Below are positions 1 through 5,901 of a DNA stretch of 5,901 nt, piece after piece (position 1 is the first letter of the stretch; the number at the start of each line of letters is the position of its first letter). The DNA is taken from positions 1 to 5,901 of the forward strand of contig DNGN01000056.1 of assembly GCA_003486225.1 (NCBI GenBank), in the 5' to 3' direction. The notes beneath the pieces are model-generated. The model did not search any database. It had not been told where the DNA came from and saw only the letters and a program-made list of their open reading frames with translations. Both the position numbers and the translations under genes were made by a program. Source of the stretch: Chloroflexota bacterium. Its GTDB lineage: Bacteria > Chloroflexota > Anaerolineae > Anaerolineales > UBA11579.

Positions 1-906
1 ATAGATGCTGCGACTACCTCGATCCATATTGCTTCATTTGAGTTTGATCTGGAGAATGTGGCTGAGGCCCTGATCGCAGCCCGGCAGCGCGGAGTTGAGA
101 TTCAGTGGGTAACGGATGATGAATATGGCATTGAGGCAGATGAAGAGGAAGGCCATAATCTGTTTGCCAAGATGGAAGATGCCGGGATCGGGGTGAAGGA
201 TGATCGGCGGTCGGGGTTAATGCATAATAAGTTCTGGATCTTTGATCAATCGGTGGTCTGGACAGGTTCGACAAACATTACCCATAATGGTACCCTGCTC
301 AACAACAACAATGTGCTTGTGTTGCAATCGACCGAGCTGGCCGCAATTTATGAGCGTGAATTCCAGGAAATGTGGAGTGGTGATGCGTTTGGCCCGAAAT
401 CGCCCTCGACCAGCGATCAACAAAATGTGCGGGTTGATGATACCTTGGTCCTGGTTCGATTTGCTGCCGAAGATGATGTGGCCAACCTGCTGGCAGAACT
501 GCTGGCGAAGGCACAGTCCGAAATCAGGTTCATGACATTTTCATTTACCGATGACGATATGGGCGGCACGATCTTACAGAGATCCCGAAGCGGGGTGGAT
601 GTCGCTGGGATATTTGAAGAACGCGGCTCCGAAACCGAGTATAGTGAGTTTTCTCTTTTATATTGTGCGGGACTGCCGGTTCGCCAGGATGGAAACCCGA
701 GGACGATGCACCATAAGGTCATCATCATTGATCGCCAGATCGTTGTGACGGGCTCGTTTAATTTTTCGGGTAATGCGGATAACAGTAACGACGAAAATGT
801 GATTATTATTGATAACAGAGAGATCGCAGGGGAGTATTTGCGGGAATTTGGGCGTTTGTGGGCTGAAAGCCAGCCATCAGAGCAGACGGAAATCCTTTGT
901 CCTTAG
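1..906 (+). CDS. Phospholipase D superfamily protein with two HKD motifs (5' partial)
   Basis: The frame is open from the first base and ends at TAG 904-906, so this is the last 301 codons of a longer protein. The GTG at 58 is internal: the codons before it (IHIASFEFDLENV) already form the strand and helix typical of a PLD domain. Two PLD repeats are visible. HKD motif 1 is HNKFWIFD (223-246), followed by TGSTN. HKD motif 2 is HHKVIIID (709-732), followed by TGSFNFS and then ENVIIID. Both have intact His, Lys and Asp in HxKxxxxD, so one two-lobed active site can form. The family cleaves or transfers phosphodiester bonds through a phospho-histidine intermediate; members include nucleases, phospholipases and cardiolipin synthases. 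With short HKD repeats and no membrane helix in the visible part, a nuclease-like or phospholipase-like role is more likely than cardiolipin synthase. Substrate and any signal peptide cannot be judged without the N-terminus. The next gene starts 84 bases downstream. Confidence 0.9.
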   Translation: MDAATTSIHIASFEFDLENVAEALIAARQRGVEIQWVTDDEYGIEADEEEGHNLFAKMEDAGIGVKDDRRSGLMHNKFWIFDQSVVWTGSTNITHNGTLLNNNNVLVLQSTELAAIYEREFQEMWSGDAFGPKSPSTSDQQNVRVDDTLVLVRFAAEDDVANLLAELLAKAQSEIRFMTFSFTDDDMGGTILQRSRSGVDVAGIFEERGSETEYSEFSLLYCAGLPVRQDGNPRTMHHKVIIIDRQIVVTGSFNFSGNADNSNDENVIIIDNREIAGEYLREFGRLWAESQPSEQTEILCP

Positions 907-978
907 GGGAAACATTTTAAACGCGGTAAAATACATACGGCGTCTGGTGCAGAATTCAGAACGCTACTTGTTTTGTGT

Positions 979-982
979 GGAG
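979..982 (+). promoter_or_regulatory. Shine-Dalgarno GGAG that sets the pyrophosphatase start at ATG 991
   Basis: GGAG lies 8 bases before ATG 991. It falls inside the alternative longer reading that would begin with TTG at 973, so it supports ATG 991 as the true start. With that start the metal ligands fall at His9, Asp13 and Asp15, the numbering known for family II pyrophosphatases. Confidence 0.65.
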
Positions 983-990
983 ATGTCAAT

Positions 991-2334
991 ATGACTGAAA
1001 TTTTTGTCATTGGGCATGTGAACCCAGATATGGATTCAATTGCCTCCGCAATTGGGTATGCCTGGCTTTTGAAAGAACGCGATGGATTAGAAACGATCGC
1101 TGCCCGGGCTGGTGCTCTCAACCCGCAAACCAGCTGGGTACTTAAAAGATTAGGAATTGATACCCCAACTTTACTTACGGATGCTTCGCCGAGGTTTGAG
1201 TCGGTGAGCCGTCGGTTTGCCACGATCACGCCCGAACAGCCTTTAAGCGAGGCCTGGAGAATTTCGAACCGAACGGGCGGTATTACCCCTGTCGTCAACC
1301 AGGATGGCACTCCTTACGGGTTGGTAACCGGCTGGAGCTTGTTTGCCTTTCTCAGCCAGGCGATTGGCCCAATATTGCGCCAGGAATCAGATCACCTGAC
1401 CCCTTTGATGGAAACCCCCAGCCAGGAAGCGTGCAGCACCAACGTGCCTGTCTTTCAGGCGAGTGCCCGCATCCGGGATTCGCTCAACCGCATTTTACGC
1501 TTGGAGGAGAGCGATTTTTTTGTCGTCGATGAAAACGGCCGCTATCTCGGTGTTGCCCGCCAGCGCGATCTGCTCAACCCTCCCCGCTTGCGGGTGATAT
1601 TGGTGGATCACAATGAACCGCGCCAGGCGATTGGCTCCCTGGATGAAGCCGAACTGGTCGAAATCCTTGACCATCACCGCTTGGATAATGCCTCTACCCA
1701 TATCCCCATCCGCTTCACGGTGGATGTGGTCGGCAGCACCAGCACCCTGGTAGCTGAACGGATAGAAGAAGCTGGCCTGAGTGCACCGCCAGAGATTGCT
1801 GGTGTGCTTTTGGGTGGTTTGCTATCGGATACCCTGAGACTTACCTCACCGACAACCACCCCGCGCGATCACCGGGTGGCAGAGCGCTTGGCGCGCTGGG
1901 CTTTCCTGATCGGCAGTCCCCTGGAGGGCGAAACGTTGAATAGTTATGGCGAACAGGTGGTTAAGGCAGGTGCGGGGATTGAAGCCCGTAACCCGGATGA
2001 AATTGTGAGCCAGGATATGAAGCTTTATGAGGCCGGTGGATTCCGCTTCAGTATTGCGCAGGCTGAAGTGACCAAATTTATTGAATCAGAGAACATTAAA
2101 AAGCCTTTATTCGATGCATTGAACCGCCAACGCGATAAGAATGGTTTGGATTTTTCGATGCTGATGATCACTAATGTAGTTGGCAGTTCCAGCAGATTAC
2201 TGCTCTCGGATAGCCCACCCCTGTTAAGTGAGCTGCCATATCCGCTGCTTTCGGATGGAATCCGCCATGCAGAGGGAGTGGTTTCGCGCAAGAAACAGCT
2301 ATTACCGGTTGTATTGGGATTATTGGAAGACTGA
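991..2334 (+). CDS. ppaC: Family II (Mn-dependent) inorganic pyrophosphatase with regulatory CBS domains
   Basis: Hydrolyses pyrophosphate to phosphate in the cytoplasm, pulling PPi-releasing biosynthetic reactions forward. The 447-residue product has the CBS-pyrophosphatase layout. The first half of the DHH domain carries GHVNPDMDS (His9, Asp13, Asp15). Two CBS repeats follow at about 67-130 and 137-197 (for example PVVNQDGTPYGLVTGWSLF and FFVVDENGRYLGVARQRDL). The DHH domain then resumes with VDHNE (Asp206), LDHH (227-229) and LLSD (Asp280). A DHHA2 domain at about 318-447 ends with SRKKQ (432-436), the substrate-binding motif. All expected metal and phosphate ligands are present, so the enzyme should be active. 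The length fits the form without the extra DRTGG domain. In characterised relatives, adenine nucleotides bound to the CBS pair control activity (AMP and ADP inhibit, ATP-type ligands activate); the same is inferred here. The start is ATG 991 rather than TTG 973, based on the GGAG at 979 and the motif position. The stop overlaps the next gene's ATG. Confidence 0.95.
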   Translation: MTEIFVIGHVNPDMDSIASAIGYAWLLKERDGLETIAARAGALNPQTSWVLKRLGIDTPTLLTDASPRFESVSRRFATITPEQPLSEAWRISNRTGGITPVVNQDGTPYGLVTGWSLFAFLSQAIGPILRQESDHLTPLMETPSQEACSTNVPVFQASARIRDSLNRILRLEESDFFVVDENGRYLGVARQRDLLNPPRLRVILVDHNEPRQAIGSLDEAELVEILDHHRLDNASTHIPIRFTVDVVGSTSTLVAERIEEAGLSAPPEIAGVLLGGLLSDTLRLTSPTTTPRDHRVAERLARWAFLIGSPLEGETLNSYGEQVVKAGAGIEARNPDEIVSQDMKLYEAGGFRFSIAQAEVTKFIESENIKKPLFDALNRQRDKNGLDFSMLMITNVVGSSSRLLLSDSPPLLSELPYPLLSDGIRHAEGVVSRKKQLLPVVLGLLED

Positions 2335-3128
2335 TGACAGCAAATATTTATCAACAAATTGTCGAAATTATTAAAAATCAGGGCACAGCAGCCTTGTGCG
2401 TGATTGTGCAGGCCAGCGGGTCCACCCCGAGGGGAACTGGCAGTAAAATGCTGGTCTTTCCCGATGGGCGGACATTGGATACGATCGGTGGGGGGGAATT
2501 GGAACACCGGGTAGTTCAGGCTGCCCATGAAGCCATGGCGGATGGCGAGCCCAAGCTGGTATCGTATAAAATGACTGACCCCAAGCGCGGTGACCCCGGG
2601 GTATGCGGCGGTCAATTGGAGGTGTACGTGGAACCGATTCTCCCTCAGCCAACCGTGATCGTGATTGGAGCAGGGCATGTTGGGCGCGAGGTTGCCCGTC
2701 TGGCAAACTGGTTGGGATTTGCTGTGGTTGTAAGCGATGACCGAGCGGAATTCTTAACAGACGACCTGGCGGCATTGGGCCAAATCCATCACGGACCGAT
2801 GCAGGACCTGGTCAGCCAGTTTAAGCTGCACAGTCAGACCTATCTGATCCTGACCACACGCAACGTTGAATTGGATGTCAAGGGGCTGCCAGCATTGCTT
2901 GATTCTGCCGCAGCATTTATCGGGGTGATCGGATCACGTCGGCGCTGGCAGACGACCACGAAACAATTGATCGAGCAAGGCATCGAACCCGAGCGCCTTT
3001 CACGTGTCCATTCCCCCGTCGGGCTGGAATTGAAAGCTGAAACACCTGAGGAGATTGCGGTCAGTATCCTGGCGCAAATCATCATGCTGCGGCGCAGTGG
3101 AGATGGCAGTGTGATGTCCAAAGCTTGA
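2334..3128 (+). CDS. XdhC/CoxI-family molybdenum cofactor maturation factor
   Basis: Family members bind the molybdenum cofactor, promote its sulfuration and pass it to xanthine-dehydrogenase or CO-dehydrogenase type enzymes; they are not part of the final enzyme. The 264-residue protein has both family domains. The N-terminal XdhC/CoxI domain (about 8-101) carries ASGSTPRGTGSKMLV (27-41), TIGGGELE (50-57) and the Cys in VCGGQLEVYVEP (Cys91). The C-terminal Rossmann domain (about 105-255) carries VIVIGAGHVGREVARLA, an acidic VVSDDR, GVIGSRRRW and HSPVGLELKAETPEEIAVSI. The usual TRGHxxD stretch reads TRNVELD (175-181), so the Gly-His pair is replaced while the Asp is kept. The start overlaps the pyrophosphatase stop as TGATG, which implies translational coupling; GGAAG at 2325-2329 is a close Shine-Dalgarno. 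The FAD/FeS gene downstream supports the role, but the matching catalytic subunit is not in the window. There is no clear hairpin terminator after the stop. Confidence 0.92.
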   Translation: MTANIYQQIVEIIKNQGTAALCVIVQASGSTPRGTGSKMLVFPDGRTLDTIGGGELEHRVVQAAHEAMADGEPKLVSYKMTDPKRGDPGVCGGQLEVYVEPILPQPTVIVIGAGHVGREVARLANWLGFAVVVSDDRAEFLTDDLAALGQIHHGPMQDLVSQFKLHSQTYLILTTRNVELDVKGLPALLDSAAAFIGVIGSRRRWQTTTKQLIEQGIEPERLSRVHSPVGLELKAETPEEIAVSILAQIIMLRRSGDGSVMSKA

Positions 3129-3162
3129 AAATGTAGGTTAGGCGAAACCGATCAGACCGAAT

Positions 3163-3181
3163 TTGACTGGCACAGTTGCAA
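3163..3181. other. Small imperfect dyad, possible operator
   Basis: TTG-ACTG-GCA-CAGT-TG-CAA reads as an inverted repeat: four paired bases each side of a 3-base centre (3166-3169 with 3173-3176), flanked by TTG and CAA with a 2-base asymmetry. It overlaps the proposed -35 box, a typical place for a repressor. The arms are short enough to occur by chance, so this is only a candidate. Confidence 0.2.
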
Positions 3182-3203
3182 AAATGGATTAAGTCGGTAG
3201 AAT
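3176..3203 (+). promoter_or_regulatory. Candidate sigma-70-type promoter for the FAD/FeS operon
   Basis: TTGCAA (3176-3181) and TAGAAT (3198-3203) are separated by 16 bases, and each matches the consensus at four or five positions. A transcript would start near 3210 and carry about 70 bases of leader before ATG 3281. The site lies in the only sizeable gap between complete genes, which suggests that the FAD/FeS gene and those after it are a unit separate from the pyrophosphatase-XdhC pair. The prediction is by eye only. Confidence 0.35.
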
Positions 3204-3280
3204 CAAATTAACAAACCTGATCATTTCCGGTTGGCCTAATAACTTTTCAAACTATTAAGATGATGAAATGAGTACTTCGG

Positions 3281-4705
3281 ATGATGTGGAAACAATATCT
3301 TCAACCTACAACAATTGACCAAGTTTTAGACGCACTAGCAGCTGGAAAAGGCAGCGCCCGAATCATCGCTGGCGCTACAGACCTGATCTTGGAACTTGAA
3401 GCAAAAATGCATCCAGATGTGGATACCCTGATTGATGTTACCCGAATCCCAGACCTTGACCTGATAACTTTAGACGAGGATGGAATGATCCATTTGGGAC
3501 CCATGGTGACGCATAATGATTGTGCGGGTTCAAAGCTGATTTTAGAGCAAGGGTTCCCATTAGCCCAGGCTTGTTGGGAGGTTGGTGCGCCACAGATTCG
3601 TAATCGCGGGACGGTTGCTGGCAACCTGATCACCGCCTCCCCGGCAAACGATACCATCACACCCCTGATGGCTCTGGGTGCCAGCCTTCGGCTGCGCTCT
3701 TTGCGCGGCGAGCGGACAGTGGTTTTATCTGATTTCTTTACCGGTGTACGCAAGACTGTACTTGAGCCAGATGAGATGCTGGTGGATATTTTCTTCCCTG
3801 GGTTAAAAAATGGACATCGAGGGATGTTTTACAAAGTGGGTTTGCGCAAAGCCCAGGCCATCTCAGTGTTGAATTTGGCGGCTGTGCTGTCTTTTAAGGA
3901 CCAGGTCGTAACCAGGGCAGCAGTGACCCTTGGTGCCGTAGCCCCAACGATTGTGCATGCCAGGGCAGCAGAAGAATTCCTGATCGGTAAAAAACTGGAT
4001 CAGGCAGTAATTGAGCAGGCAGCCAACCTGACGGTTGAGGCATCCCGTCCGATTGATGATCTGAGAGGAACTGCAGCTTACCGTCGCTATATGGTTGGCG
4101 TGATTGCGAAGCGCACCTTTACCTGTCTGGCTGAGGGGACCCAGGCCGCAGATTATCCAAAAGCGCCGCCAATGCTCGCCAGCAAAGGTGCCAAAGGCAG
4201 GCTGTCTGCAGCAACGGCCAGCAATGGAAGTGTTGAACCGATTGAGACTATTATCAATGGTACAGCTTACCGTTTTGAGACCGGACATGACAAGACCCTG
4301 CTGCACCTGCTGCGCGAGGAAGCGCTGCTGACCGGTACCAAGGAAGGCTGTGCAGAAGGCGAGTGCGGAGCTTGCACCATCTTTTTGGACGGCAAAGCTG
4401 TGATGAGCTGCCTGGTGCCAGCTCCGAGGGCTCACCAGGCGCAAATTGTGACTGTTGAAGGCCTGCAGCAAGGTGAAAAGCTTCACCCGGTTCAGCAAAC
4501 TTTCATTGAGGATGCCGCTGTACAATGCGGATACTGCACCCCTGGCTTTGTCATGTCAGCAGCCAAGCTGCTTGAAGAGATCCCCGTACCAAGCCGGGAA
4601 CAAATTCAATTTGCCCTGACGGGCAATTTATGCCGCTGTACAGGCTATTATAAGATTATTCAGGCAGTTGAGGATGCTGCGAAAGTGAGGATCGGTGATG
4701 AGTAA
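3281..4705 (+). CDS. Fused FAD-binding and [2Fe-2S] subunit of a xanthine dehydrogenase/CO dehydrogenase-family molybdenum hydroxylase
   Basis: This 474-residue protein joins the medium (FAD) and small (iron-sulfur) subunits of a molybdenum hydroxylase in one chain. Residues about 3-170 are the FAD-binding domain, with IAGATDL (29-35) and GAPQIRNRGTVAGNL (102-116). Residues about 175-285 are the CoxM-type C-terminal domain. A Pro/Ala/Lys/Ser-rich linker spans about 287-320. Residues about 322-400 form the plant-ferredoxin-type [2Fe-2S] domain with Cys357, 362, 365 and 377. Residues about 402-470 form the all-helical [2Fe-2S] domain with Cys416, 419, 451 and 453. All eight cluster cysteines are present, so electrons can pass from a molybdenum site through two clusters to FAD. 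The order FAD then FeS is the reverse of classical XdhA. No molybdopterin-binding subunit is encoded in the window, so the substrate (purine, aldehyde, CO or other) is unknown. An in-frame TGA at 3269-3271 makes ATG 3281 the earliest possible ATG; 3284 is equally possible. The Shine-Dalgarno is weak. Confidence 0.93.
   Translation: MMWKQYLQPTTIDQVLDALAAGKGSARIIAGATDLILELEAKMHPDVDTLIDVTRIPDLDLITLDEDGMIHLGPMVTHNDCAGSKLILEQGFPLAQACWEVGAPQIRNRGTVAGNLITASPANDTITPLMALGASLRLRSLRGERTVVLSDFFTGVRKTVLEPDEMLVDIFFPGLKNGHRGMFYKVGLRKAQAISVLNLAAVLSFKDQVVTRAAVTLGAVAPTIVHARAAEEFLIGKKLDQAVIEQAANLTVEASRPIDDLRGTAAYRRYMVGVIAKRTFTCLAEGTQAADYPKAPPMLASKGAKGRLSAATASNGSVEPIETIINGTAYRFETGHDKTLLHLLREEALLTGTKEGCAEGECGACTIFLDGKAVMSCLVPAPRAHQAQIVTVEGLQQGEKLHPVQQTFIEDAAVQCGYCTPGFVMSAAKLLEEIPVPSREQIQFALTGNLCRCTGYYKIIQAVEDAAKVRIGDE
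4685..4690 (+). promoter_or_regulatory. Shine-Dalgarno GTGAGG inside the end of the FAD/FeS gene
   Basis: GTGAGG ends 7 bases before ATG 4698. The spacing favours ATG 4698 over the adjacent GTG at 4695 as the start of the small membrane protein. Confidence 0.55.
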
Positions 4706-5090
4706 TTACTTTGAGCAAGAAAAGCGTGAAAAATCTCGAGAACCTCATCCAGCTTGGAGGGGTATTGGGTTTATCATGATGATCCTGATCCCAATCCTGT
4801 CGTTTGCCTTATCGGACGTTCTCCTGCAAGCAGCCAGGAGCAATGGGATCAATATTCCGCTCGAACTTCAGTCCGGTACAACCCTGATACCGGTGTATGG
4901 TCCCGTGTTAGATATCAAAGCGGTGCTTGCGTTCGGTTTTGCGATTATGTTGGTGTTGTTTGGCTTGTTTACCATCATCAACGCTGCTGTGTACCGAGGT
5001 TCTAAAGATTCTACTTACCAAATCTTTCAATCTCAACCAAAAAAGTTCAAGAAAAAACGCAAACTCAAGAAGCCCAGGTACGAAAAATAG
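4698..5090 (+). CDS. Small two-helix membrane protein with a basic C-terminal tail, function unknown
   Basis: I do not recognise a named family. The 130-residue product has a charged N-terminus (about 1-20), a hydrophobic helix at about 22-46, a loop of about 27 residues, a second helix at about 74-98 and a cytoplasmic-type tail. The tail is strikingly basic: 11 of the last 16 residues (115-130) are Lys or Arg. By the positive-inside rule both ends should face the cytoplasm, giving a hairpin in the membrane with a short external loop. There is no signal-peptide cleavage pattern and no cysteine. The ATG overlaps the end of the FAD/FeS gene by 8 bases, so the two are probably translationally coupled. 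It might anchor a partner at the membrane or bind an acidic surface or nucleic acid; this is conjecture. An upstream in-frame GTG at 4695 would add one residue. Confidence 0.8.
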   Translation: MSNYFEQEKREKSREPHPAWRGIGFIMMILIPILSFALSDVLLQAARSNGINIPLELQSGTTLIPVYGPVLDIKAVLAFGFAIMLVLFGLFTIINAAVYRGSKDSTYQIFQSQPKKFKKKRKLKKPRYEK

Positions 5091-5104
5091 TCCGATAGGT
5101 TTTT

Positions 5105-5110
5105 GAAAGG
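5105..5110 (+). promoter_or_regulatory. Shine-Dalgarno GAAAGG for the last gene
   Basis: GAAAGG ends 5 bases before ATG 5116, a good spacing. It lies in the 25-base gap after the membrane-protein stop and supports 5116 as the start. The gap is too small to hold its own promoter, so read-through from upstream is likely. Confidence 0.6.
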
Positions 5111-5115
5111 TTTTC

Positions 5116-5901
5116 ATGGAACGAACTGTACCTGAGGTTGCATCTGAAGAGATCGAACTTTATCTTCGGACAGCCTATTCACTTTTACGGGCCTCCACCG
5201 ATGTGCGCTTGCGCAGCTTAGAAGAAGCCCATGCAGGGATGAATTCTTTGCTGCACCCATTGGCGCGCCAGGAGGTTGTAGATTCGACGGCATTTGTCTA
5301 CTCTGTCCTGCGTCTTCCCCGAGAAATAACTCAGGTAGAGTTGGTGGTATTGGGCCAGAGCTATGGAATGTTCTCAGAATATCGAGTTGAGGGAAGCGCT
5401 GAATGGCAGGAAGTGCGTGCGCCTGCCCGGCGCCGGCGCTGTTTTTTCAATGGCAAAGATATCCTGGCCTGCCTGATTACCAGCCGCTCGGATATTGATG
5501 ATCTTATCCCAATTTTGACAGCTTACCAGATCGAGTGGAACAAGATCAACCGGCTGATGCAGCAGGTTCCAAAAGAGATCAACCTTTTAGACCTGGCCAA
5601 AAACCCTGCAGATATGGAAGTGGTAGCCCATGTCCTCGGGCTGGATCAGGAGGATATGGAACGCCTGGTGTCCATCTGGGGTTCTGATTTTGGAGTAAAC
5701 CTGCAACATGTGGCTCAGGAGCGCAAGGATTTCAGGGTCCGGCTGCTGGATGGCTCCCTAAGCGAATATAGGCGGGCTATCCACCGCTGGTGGCTCCAAA
5801 TTGAACAACTACAGCCCAGCCTCTCCAGGCGGCCGGTCTACTTCGTTTCTTCGAATGCCCACAGTTTGGTGAACCTGGTAAGCGGGTTTGCCCTGGATCA
5901 T
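5116..5901 (+). CDS. Uncharacterised soluble protein (3' partial)
   Basis: The frame is open from ATG 5116 to the end of the window: 262 codons without a stop, so the protein is longer than shown. I cannot name the family with confidence. The visible part has no signal peptide or membrane helix. It starts with an acidic helical stretch (about 8-50). A hydrophobic strand-like segment follows (TQVELVVLG, 72-80), then a very basic patch (APARRRRCFFNG, 102-113). Next come SRSDIDDLIPILTAYQIEWN (123-142), a helical region with paired tryptophans (HRWW, 223-226), and VYFVSSNAHSLVNLVSGFA (241-259). The last two stretches look like conserved cores rather than random coding sequence. Codon use matches the neighbours, and a GAAAGG Shine-Dalgarno stands 5 bases upstream. 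It follows the membrane-protein gene by 25 bases and is probably in the same transcript. No catalytic motif is obvious. Confidence 0.8.
   Translation, partial: MERTVPEVASEEIELYLRTAYSLLRASTDVRLRSLEEAHAGMNSLLHPLARQEVVDSTAFVYSVLRLPREITQVELVVLGQSYGMFSEYRVEGSAEWQEVRAPARRRRCFFNGKDILACLITSRSDIDDLIPILTAYQIEWNKINRLMQQVPKEINLLDLAKNPADMEVVAHVLGLDQEDMERLVSIWGSDFGVNLQHVAQERKDFRVRLLDGSLSEYRRAIHRWWLQIEQLQPSLSRRPVYFVSSNAHSLVNLVSGFALDH

Noticed and set aside
58..906. PLD protein starting at GTG 58
   Set aside because: The frame is open to base 1 and the upstream codons encode expected PLD-domain sequence, so GTG 58 is an internal valine.
897..932. Promoter before the pyrophosphatase using TAAAAT at 927-932
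   Set aside because: The -10-like box is acceptable, but no -35 match lies at 15-19 bases; the nearest TTG-type hexamer is 24 bases away.
973..990. TTG 973 as the pyrophosphatase start
   Set aside because: The Shine-Dalgarno lies inside this stretch, and ATG 991 puts the metal ligands at their usual positions.
2025..2678. Long minus-strand ORF of 217 codons across the pyrophosphatase-XdhC junction
   Set aside because: It lies antisense to two well-supported genes, its product has no recognisable domain, and it looks like a codon-bias shadow.
3147..3160. ACCGA-TCAG-ACCGA direct repeat as a binding site
   Set aside because: Two 5-base copies are too short to distinguish from chance.
3138..3239. 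TTAGGC and GCCTAA as arms of a terminator or long stem after XdhC
   Set aside because: Only six paired bases about 90 bases apart, with no U-tract after the second arm.
3129..3280. Molybdenum-cofactor riboswitch in the leader
   Set aside because: The likely leader of about 70 bases is too short for the known RNA, and I see no matching stem pattern.
3863..4525. Minus-strand ORF of 220 codons inside the FAD/FeS gene
   Set aside because: It is opposite a gene with clear family motifs throughout, and its product shows no domain.

Overview
The window holds six protein-coding genes, all on the + strand. Two are cut by the window edges. I see no RNA gene, insertion sequence, CRISPR array or long repeat. 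Base composition is close to half GC and codon use looks even along the window, with no sign of a recently acquired island. The set of a CBS-domain family II pyrophosphatase, an XdhC-type maturation factor and a fused flavin/iron-sulfur molybdenum-hydroxylase protein fits a free-living, probably anaerobic bacterium. My best guess is Chloroflexota (Anaerolineae-like), inferred from the general look of the proteins rather than from a marker gene.

Layout. (1) 1-906: C-terminal part of a phospholipase D superfamily protein with two complete HKD motifs; its start lies upstream. (2) 991-2334: a CBS-regulated, probably Mn-dependent family II inorganic pyrophosphatase. (3) 2334-3128: an XdhC/CoxI-family protein whose ATG overlaps the pyrophosphatase stop (TGATG), so the two are almost certainly co-transcribed and translationally coupled. 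(4) 3129-3280: a 152-base intergenic region with a plausible promoter and a small imperfect dyad. (5) 3281-4705: one chain joining a CoxM-type FAD domain to a CoxS-type double [2Fe-2S] domain. (6) 4698-5090: a small two-helix membrane protein with a very basic tail, overlapping the previous gene by 8 bases. (7) 5116 to the window end: the first 262 codons of a soluble protein I cannot name, with a good Shine-Dalgarno.

How they may work together. XdhC-family proteins handle and sulfurate the molybdenum cofactor for xanthine-dehydrogenase-family enzymes, and the FAD/FeS protein is the electron-transfer half of such an enzyme. The molybdopterin-binding catalytic subunit is absent from the window. 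The FAD-then-FeS order is the reverse of the classical XdhA arrangement. The pyrophosphatase may be a housekeeping neighbour, or may remove the PPi released when molybdopterin is converted to its dinucleotide form; that link is speculation. Nothing here is a clear new defence or mobile system. The points most worth a second look are the orphan reverse-order electron-transfer subunit, its overlapping basic-tailed membrane partner, and the unnamed downstream gene.
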